A stretch of 64,000 nucleotides of DNA from Echinometra lucunter (Eukaryota > Echinodermata > Echinoidea > Camarodonta > Echinometridae), in the NCBI GenBank assembly GCA_029962745.1, contig CM057151.1:7726754-7790753 (forward strand). The letters run 5' to 3'. The position numbers were made by a program, and so were the translations under genes. Below the pieces are notes generated by a model, which worked only from the letters and a program-made list of their open reading frames with translations, was not told the origin of the DNA and did no database searches. Each line of letters begins with the position of its first letter. Position 1 is the stretch's first letter. Below, piece after piece: positions 11,301-26,300 of this stretch.

Positions 11301-14300
11301 TTGGTTTCTCTTGCTGTGTTTTTTAATAGGAAATTGAATAAAATGAACCTGTATAAGTTGGTCACCCATCTATATTAACTGCTTTTTTGTCTTCTCGAGC
11401 AGTGGTTACATGTTGGAATTGCATGTTCTAAGTGTTTTTCCACATACAGGGCCTTTTGATATGAGATATTTTCTCAACTTTCTTATATCGTACATGTGCC
11501 TGCATATTGATTGTTCATATTACAATAAATATATATTTTTATGTAGTATTATTGTTTTGTTTTGTTATGTTATGTATCTCAGGACAACAAAGTTTTTATC
11601 AATGTTTAACTTTTTATCCCTTAGGTTAGCTGACCTGTGTGTGGACCCCAGACCAGCAGTCAGAAAGAGTGGCGGTCAGACTCTCTTCTCTACCATTAGT
11701 GCTCATGGAGCACTTCTCAAGCATACAACATGGCAGATTGTACTGTGGCATGTGAGTTAAGATAAATTTCTCACCAAACTGTTCAGAAACATTGCATAAC
11801 TAAAACTGTATAAAGGCCTAGTCTTATGTTCCTGATTAGAGTAATGATAGCAATTTGGATAGGGGTAATCAAATTCGTCATGGTAAAAAAGGTATTGGGT
11901 CAGAGAAAATAAGTTGTGAAGGCTCATTTGCTGAAGTCAATGAGCACATACTTGTTCTACCAAGTTTGCCATCTTTATTTTTTATCATATCATATCTTTA
12001 TCATCGATATGTCATTAGCCCTTTGCTCTATATAAAGCTTTGAAAATAAAAAGCAAATGATACATCAGAGTTAGTGTGTAAATAAAGTTCTGTGTCACTA
12101 CGGCTTCATATTCATTCACTCTCAAAAAACAACATTTGATACCTTGTAGTATTAAAAGTTATGCTTATAGCTTCAAACAATTGCCTTCTTAACAGATTTG
12201 CTCCTCGGGTAAGTATTGATGTTCCAATTTTCCTGCAAAATATAGTGAAATACCTGAATTTTCACTGCAAACAAGAATTGTATCAGCTTATAAATGTCAC
12301 CCATCTTTTCATTCCACCTAGGTCCTGTTCCCATTGCTTGACAAGGTGAAAAAGTGTTCCAGTGTGGCAGCTACTGAACAATCAGAGCCCAGTGGGAACA
12401 TTCTCATCCATCACTCAAGGGACACAGCAGAGAAGCAGTGGGCAGAGACAAAGGTCCTCACACTAGCTGGTGTGGCCAGGGTCTTCAACACATGGAGATA
12501 TGCTCTTTTACCCTTAGGTAAAACATGAATGAATTAGTTGATGGAGATCGTAAGAGATTAATTTGGATCTATTAACAGTAAAGGGGAATATTTTTGTCAA
12601 GAACCCATTTTTTTTAAATTGGGTTTTTGAGGTTTGTATTCTTTATGGTTGATGCTGGTGTAAAACTGCATCGTATTGATGTCAAGAATGATAAATCTGT
12701 ATCTAATAACCTTCAGTAGTTTACTCCAGCTACCTGTGAAATTGAGAAGTTACCATTACTTCAAACTGCTGCAATTATCCAATGTTTTGTTTTTTGCAGG
12801 TGACTTTCCGCGAGCTTGGGCGCTGTTGCTGGAGCACATAGAGGCCTCTGCACTGAGCCCCAGCAAAGAAGTCTCTCTCAATGCCCTCAAGAGTTTCCTA
12901 GAGGTCATCCAGATGAAGACACCTAAGCAGATAGTAACAGTTATCCCTGACCCTCAAATGACCCCACAGAAAGCAGGAGGAAATGGCAACATTGAGACAG
13001 CAGCACTCACGACGGACCTTCCCATCCCTGGTAGTGAAACCATCATCCGAATGCAGCCTACCGCTTCAATAACAAACTCTGACGCATTTGAAACCGAAAG
13101 TGAAAGGACTAGTGATGCAACCAATGGAAGTATGGAACCTGCTGAAGGTACTCTGCCAGGGTTTGAAGATGCTGCTTTGTGGTCCAACGCATGGAGAGTG
13201 TGGATCAGTATAGGTACCAACAGCACCAGACCACCCGAGTCCAAAGCGGATGCCGTGCTTCCAACACAAGCTTTCCTCACAGCTTTAGTCCAGATATTCC
13301 CTTACCTCTTTGATCATGTCAAGGATAAGTTTGTGGCGTCGGATTTGCAGAAGTTGTGTTCAGTGCTGCAGAGTGCAGTATCTGTGCCAGTGCAGGCAGA
13401 CATGTCGGTGTTCCTGATACCATCGGCCACAGAAACAGAGATCACTACATTGCAGTCTGCTGTCTTACATGTGTTTGAAGTACTCAGAAAGGTTAGTTTT
13501 TGCTTCAAGTGGTGAAGTAAAAGGCACTCAAAAATAATCTTCCAAAATGGCAAGGATTGGAAAAATAGAATGGCTAAGTTTTATTCCATGTTCATGTAAG
13601 CACAAAAATATTGGTTTCCTAGATGCTAAGTTCTGATTTCATGTAAAATTCATGATGATGTTTGATCTAAGTAGTGAGTGCAAAGGGCTATTCTGTGCCT
13701 TCATACATTTTCAGACTGTGCCTTTCCTTCCCTGTAAGCTGCTGATACATGAGTATCAAGACCTTGGTCTTGTTCTTCATTTTCTATATCTCACTTACCA
13801 TTTGGTTTGAATTGCAACAACACAAAAGAAAGAAACTAAATGAATTGACAGCAGTAACGTGATTAATGGTTTGGCCATAGGAGTCAAAAGGTTCTTTGTA
13901 AATTTAATGTATGAAAAGATTTTAAGTAACAACTGCCGTTTCTACAGTTTTTAGTTGTTTTTTTTTTCAAACTTGTCATTAGCATTAAAGTTGTTGAAAG
14001 CTACTTCCCTTTCTACTGGAAATGCATATAGTCCAGTGATGATCATCCAGGTGGGGTAGTTGTTGTAGAATCTTGTAGTATTTCCTGTGACAAGCTCTAG
14101 TTGTGTATCATAAGTTTCTGACCCTTAGTTACAAGTGTGTCCTTAATACTAGATCTTAGACAAACTTGAGTTGGTCATATCAAGGATATTGTCGAACATG
14201 AAGGATCCGCACGATGAAAGAGTCAGAAGCAAGAACAAGGATGATATGCCTTAATTACAATAATCTGAATATCTTTACTGTTTTACAGGCTGTGGCAGAA

Positions 14301-17300
14301 GGCAGTGAGATAATGCAATCGATGTATCCAGCCATCTTTGATCAACTCTTAACATTCATCACATACTCCTGCCAACCTCCATCATTTGGTCACATTGAGA
14401 CCAAGGCAATCACCAAGACTGCACCTAAGCAGGTGAGTAAGGAATAACAACTCGGTTGACTTGACATGACCCTTCACTGGAGTTCTGAGCATTTTTTTGC
14501 CTTTAGGTACAAATTTCTGGAGTTAATGTAAGTGAAATATGATCTAACAGCGTCCCAATTGGATGGTTTGGGAGACCAAAGCAATTGTGCATGTTGAAAC
14601 TATGCAATGCCTTATTTTTATTACTCTTGTTGTATGCTTATCAGGGAAAATTTCCCTTCAGCATTTTCTTATTGATTGATTAGTCAAGTTTGAGTGCTTA
14701 CTTTATCTTCATCTTCAATATAATTTTCCTATTTCTATGAAATGTGTAGTATGATGATAGTATCACCATTATGTTGCATTTGTACCTTCATGAATATATG
14801 ATGTGATTAATTTTATTCAATTACTTTGTAAAAAACAAGCAATATCAGCTTTCAGATTGCTTGCCCTTGTTTAAAATTAAACATGTTCTATCCAGTTCTA
14901 TTCTGTTCAAGTCAGTTTAGTTCAATGTAATTTAGAGTATTTCTGAAATTCTCCATGTATGGTATGCAGCACACAGCGAGTTATGCGCAGATGAACGTCC
15001 AGCTGGTCACTATATTACATGTGATATTAAAGACACTGTTATTGTGTACCTATATAATGGGAGCTATTTAACATGAAATGGAATGAAAATACTGATGTGA
15101 TTCCTGGATTTTTTTTTTCTTCTTCTTTCATGTGTGTTTGTCATTTTTGGTATTCCAGTGTAAAATTATACTAAAATGAGTTATCACATTGAAGACAAAC
15201 ACAGCTTCAGTCTGGCAGGGATTTTAGGCTGTCCTTTGCAAACTCTTATTTTGAGCCCTTGTAAGATCATGATCCTCTTATACATGGCTGTACGCACATG
15301 GAGGGGCAAAGGGGCAGTTGCTCCCCCTAGAAATTTTCAAACCCCACTTTTTTTCTATTTTTTCTTACCTTTTTTATTGAGAATTACACAAAATTTCATC
15401 CAAAATGTGCACCAGATTGTTCAGTTTCAATTCTAAAAATGCAAAAGCTCCCACTCGGTCGCTTCACTCCCTCGCTTGCATGTTCCCTCAAATATTGAAT
15501 ATATTCTTGCCCCTAGGAAAAAATTCCTGCGTACAGTCTTGCCCTTATACCATAAAAGATAGAAAGGGAAATATGGAAATGTTCTTTAACCCACTCTTAG
15601 TCTATAAGAGAAGGGTACTACACTGTATGTGTGCAATGTTATATGTTACCGGTATACATTATTCCTCCCCCCCCCCCCCCCCCACCCCTCTCAATTCTCA
15701 AAATCAGATTACATGCACTACTACATGTTTAACATGTGCATTTGTATTGGTTGCACATAATGCCATTTCCTATAGCACCCCCCCCCCCCACCACCACCAC
15801 ACAGACATTCATACTGCTTCCTGGATTACTTGTTGGAGAAGATAAAAGAAAATGTGAAGACAAACATTTCCTGAACATTAGTGTAATATGGGTGGTCTAC
15901 TTTCCTGTAAAGGGGAAATAATTACACCCAAAAGTGCAATGACTAGCCTCAGGCCTTAATGGCTCAATCCCAAAATCTGATTTGCGGTTAAATGGGGATT
16001 CTTACAACAAATAAAAAGTATGGTTGAGACATGAGAGATCCATTACTTGTGAAGATCATGGGCTTTTCGTGTCATGGACTTATTGTTAGAAATTTGTAGG
16101 CATGAAGTGTGTGGTAGGGGAAGAAAATGTATGGATGGTAGGGACAGGACCACCTCAGCAGGAATCTATGATAAAAGAGGACATGCAAATTAAACATACA
16201 TGTTTAATTTGCATGTCCATCTCTAAACCTTCACTTTTTAAGATTTTTTTAATACCCCCTCCCCCTTCCCCACACACACACATACACTTACACACCAGAG
16301 GCAAACAAAAGCATTTTAACTGAAAAAAAAATAAGGACACTGATTATGTGTTTTGCCTAATATGGTATACATCTGACATTTAATGAACCCTTACTATGTA
16401 AGCATGTAGCCTGTAGGTTACTATAGTGATTTTGTTAGGCTTTCCCTCGAAGACAAAAGTGGCAAACCACCACAATGGCTTTGTTCAGTGTACTTTATGG
16501 TTTGCATGGCTGACATGCAGTGTGTATATAGATGAATGACGAGTCCAATGATAGTGGTTTCATCAGGAAGTTTTCACTTCAATGAAGAGTGGAAAAATTA
16601 TTTGCTCTTACTGAATATATTTACTTTTCTGTTGAAAGACAAACATTGAATTAAGTAAACCACTGGGATATCACTAGGTTCATACATGTATTTACCTAGT
16701 GTAGCGTGTAGCGTGTCTGACATGTATTAAAACAGTCAAGATAAAAGGAAGAATCAGATGTTCGGCTTCTTGATATTTGATAGTGATTTAAGATTGAATG
16801 GTAGTGAGTATTCAAGAGAAGCTCGAGTTCTGGGAATATGTGATAGGTGGGTTTGTGAGTTCTCTTAGTGTTATGTCAGTTAACCCATTCGTGACAGAGG
16901 TCCCCATTTTGTGGTTTAGCCTAATATCTTTTGATGCAAAGCCCTAAAAATCATACCAAATACATGAGCAGAAGAGCAAAAAATTCTACACAAACTGTGC
17001 CCATTTTGGTTGCGTCAATATTCGTTGTTTGATGCTGAAAATTTTTTAAAGGAAAATAAGCATTAAAATGCTTAAATTGGCAATGTGATAGAAAGTTTAA
17101 AATCACCGTTTTCCCTTGCAAATTGGCAACATTTTGACTTTTCATCATAATTTCTGTCAATTTATATTCATTTCAGATACATGACGTTTTAGAAAAAAAA
17201 TGTAGCAATGAAATAAAAATGTTGGTGTTGCCAATTTGAAGAATAAAAGCTGATCAAATTAGGTTTTAAATAATTCCTGTCACTAATGGGTTAAGAAGAA

Positions 17301-20300
17301 TATCATAATAGAAACATTCCCTGAAAAAAGTTTACCCTTTAAAATTTAAATGCCTTCATATTTGAAATATTAAAAGAAACAGTTAGGTTTTCAGCTTGAA
17401 CATTTGTGTGTCGTCCAATATACCCATTCTGTATGCAGTGCATTGGCTTTCCAACAACAAAAAATTTGATCTTTTTTATCCTTGGGATGATTTCAGATCG
17501 TCAGGGTATAGTATACACTACATGTAATTGAATTCTTAATCAACCCACTGCTTTGTATTTGTGTCTTTCACATTGTAATCATGTGACCAGAATTGAAGGT
17601 TACTTTATCTTTAATGTTGTGGTTTATTCAGGCGTATAACCGTGTAAGATGAATGGATGCTTCTGACGTACATTTATGCTCTATAAATACACTATTTACA
17701 ACCGTAGCCATGACGTTAAAAATCACAAAACTTATTTCATACTCGGGTCACCACAACCCTGCTTCATGATTCATATATGAAAGGAACTTAATATGAATAT
17801 TAAATATCAAGTTTCATGTAGTGTGTGAAGACACTCCTTAAACACTGTATGTATTCGATAAAGTATGTAAACATTTCTTGCTATATTTGACTACACCCCT
17901 CCTATATCTACCCTGAAATGTCATGGTTCATATCACTCAAACATTTTTTTATGATCGTCTGATTTTCCAAGTATTTCTAAGTTCACAAGCTGCATTATTA
18001 GAATATGCAAAAAAGGGAGAGTTATTTTATTGTGTATTTTTTAATTTGCTTTCCATTTTGTCTTTATAATATATTGTAAACATGCAATAATCTGTGGTTT
18101 GACTTGTTTTTGTTTGTATGGTTTTGTACTTGTCTAGTCAAGTTTTTTTTTTTTAGTTTAGTCTTTTTTTTAGTTTAGTCTTTTTTTTAAAGCTGCTGCA
18201 ATTTTGTTCTTGTCCTTGTGCTGTAATGTTAGTGTCATTTAAGATCATGCTCATTGTCACATGCAGGACATTCCTAACTCTGGATCCAGAACCTCAGGTT
18301 TCCTGTCGGAAAAAGATTTTAGATTTCATCCTGATTTCATCCTAATTCCTCCAGCTGTGAATGATTCCCAAAAGTACCCTTTTTGGAAAGGGAAAACCGC
18401 TAGGCAGATGCGTGTCACATTGTTGACTCACCCAGACATTGTAGCACTAATCATTTTCTTTAATTTCCTCATTTGTTATTTTGGAGATATGATGTGCACC
18501 CTGTAGGTGGGGATTTTCACCTCAACTTGTCATTTGTCAAATTAGGCTTTATGATGAAGGATAAGTGAAGGTTATTACCTAAAAAAGGGTTATCATTGTT
18601 GTTTTGTTTTTGTTTTTCAAGTAAGAAACAGGGGTAGATATTAATTTGATTTGCATGGTAAGTGTGTGAAACTAAAATATGGAGCTGTATTGACTAGAAG
18701 ATTTTTTGCTTTTATCCTAAGAAAAAAAATCACATTTTCCCCATGATAAATTTCTTTAGATTTCAGTTCCGAGTAGGACAAAACATAGAGAGTGTATCAA
18801 ATAGAATAAAAGGATGTTGCATTGCATATTTGACAGATGTATTGTGTATGCCTAAACATAGGGATATCACAACCACAGTGTATAAATTTATCATTAACAT
18901 CATTATGGCATACATGTATATGCAATTGATACGTGTACATAAAATCTTTATTCATTTCTCCCAGGATACAAATGGTAGTTGTTAGTCATAGTCATAAATA
19001 TTATAGAAGAGGAAGTATGTTGTTTTAATGATTTATGATGTTTTGATTACCTTTATGCAAAAACAGGGAAATAAAAATGTTCAAACAGAAACAAAATAAA
19101 ACAAAAAAACCTTAGGTAGGATTATTCTTATGACAGCAACTGGGATATAGATATAAATAATTGACTCTATGGGAAATTGCTGTAGGATGTTTTAGACCTT
19201 ATATGAATGGTTTTCATTTACTAATGTTAAATGTAGTAGCCCAAATTTACAATTGGCACCCAATCTGCATAAAAGTTTTATGTCAGATTGCTTTAAGCCA
19301 CAGAAAAACACTCGTAAAGTTTTAGATCCCAGAACGTTCCCGTGTTGGATTGAGAAGGAAATATTCAACACAAATTTTCTTTTATTTTCTTTGTTTTGTA
19401 AAGGCATCTTCTTGACACTTTAATAGGAATATCATTCATTTTCACCTATTCTTTGGAATATTGTTGTAAATTTGATAACATGATAGTTTTGCATAAATAT
19501 CTGTCATTTAAAACTGAAATTAGCTTATTTCTCTTCAAATTCTGAAATAATGTTGTGCACATGTGGGCTACTATCTTTAATGAACTGCAGGTGTTCCAAC
19601 TGTTTTGTGGCTAATTTTATGTGTAGTTTAACAATTCAATAAATGTATTTGATTTTATCATTTTCTATGTTTGTGTTGACTCTCAGAAAAAGACTCAGGT
19701 AAATATGAGCAATGCATCTTATGCATGGTAAAACTAATACTGATACAAGTCATGTTTAAACCTCTGTACAAGATGAAAAAATGAATTCTGGAATTTCCTC
19801 TTCATAATACATGTACATGTATACCATTACGTGTACTAGTCAATCAAAGGTCAGTTTTAGTTTCATTTCTTTCTTTGAAATGCATAATTTTATATCAGTT
19901 GCTAAGTTAAAAAAGAATTTGTTCTTGCATTACAATGTCAAGAAGTTTGTAGAGGAACGTTACTTGTTCTCCTTCCAGTTTTCAATGTTGAGCAATGACA
20001 AGTAATTAAAAACCAATCAGTTATGGTTGACATGATAGAATTCATTCCTTCATCTACAGATTTGCTGTGATTATAAAGATCTACCCATTGTCTGATTGAA
20101 TCTAAACTAATATGTCTGCTATGAGATAATACTAACCCTCTCATCTGCATCTATTCTTTTCTCACTTTTATTATTTCAAAAGCTTTATCAAGGAATATTT
20201 GATTCTAAGGTATATTCATATGCATGCTGTAAATTCATTTTGTAATATTTTTGCTCTATATGATTTACTTCCCCATTTTTTTTATAGGTTGAAATTCCCT

Positions 20301-23300
20301 TCTGTGTCATCAGTACAATTTCTTTTTGATGATTTCTTCTTTTTTTGGGGGGAGGGGGGGGGGGGTCGTCCTCGATGTTGAGTTTTAAGTCTTTTCAATT
20401 TGAGTTTGAAATTAGATTGGATGTAAAATGTCTTCAGTGTGAATAAACTTCACTGTGCATGTTCCTGTCTCAGTTTTTAGAATAAAAGCTTACCCATGTA
20501 GTCCAAATGTAGAGTACAACATATTGTTTTTAATATTAGGTAATCACTTTATATCAGAATGTTCATTCTGTTCCATTGGCAGTGTATGCTTGAGAAGGTT
20601 TGGAAGACCACATTTTCAGTATTTAGAAACTGTTATCAATGTGTTTTTATTCTGTGCATTGTGATATTCAAATCCTTAACCTTCTACAGCATTATTTCTT
20701 TCTGAAACCTCTCATTATCACCTATTATGTAAAATGTGAAGTTTCTGTCTCATTCGTGACAGAGGTCCACATTTTGTGGTTTGGCCTAATCTCTTTTGAT
20801 GCAAAGCCCTAAAAATCATACCAAATACATGAGCAGAAAGAGCAAAAAATTCTACACAAACTGTGCCCATTTTGGTTGCATCAATATTCATTGTTTGATG
20901 CTGAAAATTTTTAAAAGGAAAATAAGCATTAAAATCCTTAAATTGGCAATGTGATTGAAAGTTTAAAATCACCGTTTTCCCCTGCAAATTGGCAACTTTT
21001 TGACTTATAATTCTATCAATTTATATTCATTCTGATACATTTACATTTTACAAATAAAATGTAGCAATAAAATAAAAATGTTGGTGTTGCCAATTTGAAG
21101 AATAAAAGCTGATCAAATTAGGTTCTAAATAATTCCTGTCACGAATGGGTTAAACTTTTAACAAAAGGCATGTAAATGAGAGATTGTTCTGTTAACACCC
21201 TTTTCTTTCTTTGATTCTTTCTTCCTCTTTTTTTTTTTTTCTTTTCATTTTTCTTCTTTCTTCTTTATTGTTTTTTTTTTTTTTTGTATTTTTGTTACAG
21301 CAAGTACATCTAGCTTTATTTGATGTGTTTATTCTATGTGTTTATAAGTTCTTGCTTCTGCCGAATTACTGTTCTCTATTCCCACTTGTACTACATGTAA
21401 ATGATGAGAATTTGATTTTCAAAGAAATCCATATATCCCAGGTCAGGCCTGGATGGGGTGGACCATACATGTACTTGTCTGTTTTCAAGGATAGACTAAG
21501 CTTAAGAAAGTGCTATTTTAAGAGACAATCATGTTACAATTGTCATGGGATTTGAATCACTGTAATACTACATGCCTTCCTGCAGATTATAGAATGAATT
21601 TGGTTTATCTACAATGAGAAAAAAAACTCTTTAACTGTTTGGAATAATTTCGGGCAGTAGTCTTATGTTGTCATCTATTTCTTTTAGTTTGAATTCATGC
21701 AATAAATGATCCAGTACAAAATTCATTTCTTTTCATTCTTTATCGATTTTCAAAGAGTTGGGTTTCCTCATGTTGTCAGAGTTGGGTTTTCCTCACCATG
21801 ATCTTTTTAAATATGACTCTTTCCTAGTTTATCAGACACTGATGCTGTAAACAACCAATTTTCTTTTGAATTTATTTGCACTCTTCCATTCTTTTTCTTT
21901 CTTTTTTTCTTTTTTGAGATCCAGTGCATTTTCAACCACTATATTGAATGTAGTACATAATTGTGTGAAAATTTAGGTTTAAGAATCACACTTTTGTAAT
22001 TTGTATTTAGTTAGATTATTTTTACCATACATGTATTTATGGAATATGAAAATATACATTTTCTTGTGTAGCTTCAAATGCATGCAGTAATTCACTACGA
22101 GTGTCTTCAGCTTGCATCATATTCATTCAAAAATTCTCTCATACGGTGTATAATATGTGTAATATTGTTATAGCATGTGTTCTTTTGTTCATCTTTGCAT
22201 GTTGTTTGTTTGTTTGTTTGTTGTTTGTATTATTTTTTATCACCATTTCATGATCTTCAAAGAAGAAAAAACCCTCATTGTCTATTCAAACAGTATCAAG
22301 GAGTTCGGAGTATTTGAGTCATCATAAATGTAAATTACAGGTTGTTAAATCTTCCCGCAGGTGATGTTCGTTATTCCAAAGATGAAATAAGGTTCGTTAT
22401 TCCGAAGGTTCGCTAATCCGAAAATGAAATAAGGTTCGTTATTCCAAAGGTTGATAGTCTATGACATAAGGTTCATTAGTCCAAAATAACTAACGAACTA
22501 ACGAACCTTATTTCATTTCGGACTAACGAACCTTCAGAATTATGAAGCTTATTTCGAAAGAAGGTTCGTTAGTCCAAAAATAACTAACAAACTTATGAAC
22601 CTTATTTCATTTTTGGATTAACGAACCTTCAGAATAAACAAACCTTCGGAATGATGAGCCTTCAGAATAATGAACTCTAACCCTTCTTGCTAGTGCCAAT
22701 ATGATTTTAGTGATTTTCTTAATAAAACAAAATACAAAAAAAAAAAAAAAACGATCGGGATGATTACTGTGAATACTTATAGCTAATAGTTTAGTTTTAG
22801 GATTAATGCTCTTGTTTTTATTTTCTTTCTTTTTTTGGTTAGATAAAATATTTTTTCTTTCAAACCAAACAATCATATTACAAGGACAAATTTTCATCTT
22901 GCCTCTGTAGGGCAGTAGAATCATTTTGAAGATCGTGTTCCTGAGTTAATTACTAAATTAAAAGTGTTTATACTTGATACATGAAGTGACTTTGAGAGGA
23001 TCCCATAATTATTGCAATTAACTAATTAAAAACCACTCAAAATTGGCAATTTACACCAGATATTTAACCTCTTCTGTTCCTTTACACTAATTATGCTACT
23101 ACTAATGATTTTTTAATTATTTCACCGGTATATTTCTGTAAATTTGTATCACCTAACCATATGAAACAGGAGAAATGGGAGAGTTATAGGTCTGCCACGC
23201 AGGTATGTAAAAGCTAGATCTGTGGCATTATGTGATTTGTATACCCCCTTTGGCTGCAGTGGTTTAATATTAACCCTGATGGTACCACTATTCAGTGCAT

Positions 23301-26300
23301 AGTACCATTGTAACCCCCTGTCTGATATATATATTTGCTCTAGTTTAATCCAAGAAAATGACGTTCTTGCTTCTCACCCAGGTACGGCATTTGGTAGTGA
23401 GTCATGTGATTTGGACAAGAATGAGGAACTAAAGTTATAGGAAGCTAACTGTTACAATTAACTATTAAGCATACATGGGGACATCATGGTTTGTCGAAAT
23501 ACTGATCTTGTTCTTGGTAAATTCAAATGAGGAATTGGCACAGAGACAATGCCTTGCGGACATTGTGTGGGATAGATATTATTGATGTAATAGGTCATCA
23601 TGTACTGAGGTATTCTAAACATAAATCATTAAACTTTATGCATTGTCTAATACTTTTAGGGAATACAGTATTGTATGAATTGAAGTTAGTTTTGTTTTTT
23701 TGTTTTTTGTTTTTTTTACTTATATGTGCAGTGCATAGAAAGGGTGCTTGATTTTTTGGTTGTTTATTGTGAATACATTCAAACCATTCACTTATGGGGG
23801 GGGGTATGTTTTTCTGTATGAGTTATCACCAGGGTAAGCTTTCAACTCAGTGCTAGCAACAACTCTGGCTAGCATTAAATTTTCTGTTGCATTTAAAAAA
23901 TACAGTACATATTAGCCCTGCTGTCTGCATTGTTCCTTGAACCCCCCCCCCCCCAAAAGAAAAAAACCTCACCTGTGCCGATAGAGATGACTTTTGTTGG
24001 AAACTAGAACATTTTCTAGACTGTAGTTAATATTGAATGTTGAATTTTAGTACCCCTCCCCCCCCTCCCTTCTGCCTGCAAAATAGTATTGAGTAATCTT
24101 TGATATTATTTTATGGTCTGTAAAACATTACCCTAGTGAGAAATCAAAGCATATAAACCCAGCAACCCTATACCCTCCCTGTGTATCCAGCCTGCATTCA
24201 ATGGAAGAGGAAGTTGGTTGTGATTCATGAACATGTCTTGCTCTGGTTTTCTTATTCCTCTGATAGTCCCTAATATAAATATATCATGACAGAATTTCTT
24301 GTGGGAGTAAATCATTGCTTTTAAAAAAAAAATTCCTCTTCTCTCTATTTATTGTTTTTATTTTTAGTGATTTTATTAGCCATTCCCTCTCAAAGGAATT
24401 TACAACCCTTTCCATTATTATATGAGTTGATTGTTGTATCATCACCACCAATCATCATCATATGCAGTGCTGTTACTGTCATCATTTTCATGTTTGCTTG
24501 TAATACTCATAATATTTGTAACCAAGAAAAATATTCAGTGGCATCTAATGTTAACATTATTTGTGATGTGACTGTCCATACGTAACATCTCTCCTTTGTC
24601 TTATTATGCCATTCATGGTACTGGGCAAGTCTAAACTATTTGTGACATATGTTAACAATACACCGAAAAAATGTTACTTTATCGTATGACTGTTCTAGCT
24701 AAATAGCACTACTTGAAGATTGAAATTAGACAAAATAACAAATAAATTGATAGATTTGGTCAGTTTACATTCAGAAATCCATAGTGCACTAAACTATACT
24801 TGTTAACATATGGAATATACCTTAGACTTGCTCTATTACATAATTTAGGCTTTTCAGATGTACCATCCTATACTATCACATTATGTTGCGTTATCATTAT
24901 CCTGCATATAGCAATTACAGCATTCATGTAGTCTGCAGGTGCAGACATTTTATATTTTCAAAAACTTCATTACACTAACTACATGTACACTAGCCAGCCA
25001 ACTTCTGATAGTCATGGGCTTTGATATCTTGTAAGGAAAGGCTACTTCACTTAAAAACTGGGCCTGCGAAATGTATTCAGATAACTTTGACATTTGCATT
25101 TAATTGCATTTATATCTGTCTGCATTTTCATTCTCATCCATTTTCATTTCTTGCTAATCACTGATCACATGTTTTACAAATGTTACATTCTAATTTGATT
25201 CTCATCATATCTAAAGGTGTTGGTGTCCAGTGATATTGCAGTATGATGAGAATAAATTTCCTGATTTGAATATGAAAATCCCAATGGGAAGTTTTTGTGA
25301 ACCTGATTTTGAGACAGGAAATTTGAAAAAAAGTAAATTTATATTCTTCAAGTAATATGATTCATGATTATTTTCATTTTCATGAAAGTAAACATAAAAT
25401 GTTGATTTAAGTACCAGTACACCCTTCTTGCAAACACCACTTTAAACTAATTTTCAATACAAGGAAACTCTTTTCTTATGGTCAGAAAACTATTTATGAG
25501 ACATCACTCAATACTCTGATTATGGAATATGTTTTAACAAGTTTTCAGTGGTAAATTTTTATGCTATGAAAATTTGTTATAATAATTGCCAATGTATAGC
25601 CTATAATTGGATAAACTAACAGCCTAACCCATCCCCTTTNNNNNNNNNNNNNNNNNNNNNNNNNNNNNNNNNNNNNNNNNNNNNNNNNNNNNNNNNNNNN
25701 NNNNNNNNNNNNNNNNNNNNNNNNNNNNNNNNNNNNNNNNNNNNNNNNNNNNNNNNNNNNNNNNNNNNNNNNNNNNNNNNNNNNNNNNNNNNNNNNNNNN
25801 NNNNNNNNNNNNNNNNNNNNNNNNNNNNNNNNNNNNNNNNNNNNNNNNNNNNNNNNNNNNNNNNNNNNNNNNNNNNNNNNNNNNNNNNNNNNNNNNNNNN
25901 NNNNNNNNNNNNNNNNNNNNNNNNNNNNNNNNNNNNNNNNNNNNNNNNNNNNNNNNNNNNNNNNNNNNNNNNNNNNNNNNNNNNNNNNNNNNNNNNNNNN
26001 NNNNNNNNNNNNNNNNNNNNNNNNNNNNNNNNNNNNNNNNNNNNNNNNNNNNNNNNNNNNNNNNNNNNNNNNNNNNNNNNNNNNNNNNNNNNNNNNNNNN
26101 NNNNNNNNNNNNNNNNNNNNNNNNNNNNNNNNNNNNNNNGCGTACAGTCTTGCCCTTATACCATAAAAGATAGAAAGGGAAATATGGAAATGTTCTTTAA
26201 CCCACTCTTAGTCTATAAGAAGGGTACTACACTGTATGTGTGCAATGTTATATGTTACCGGTATACATTATTCCTCCCCCCCCCCCCCCACCCCTCTCAA

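Larger units (their letters stand above)
15529..25639 (+). repeat. 10.1-kb duplicated block, copy 1 (ends exactly at the N gap)
   Basis: Collinear with 26140-36220 from GCGTACAGTCTTGCCC to CAGCCTAACCCATCCCCTTT. Differences are mainly 1-3-base indels, homopolymer length changes and scattered substitutions. Long stretches (for example about 21200-22350) are virtually identical. No genes inside. Confidence 0.95.
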
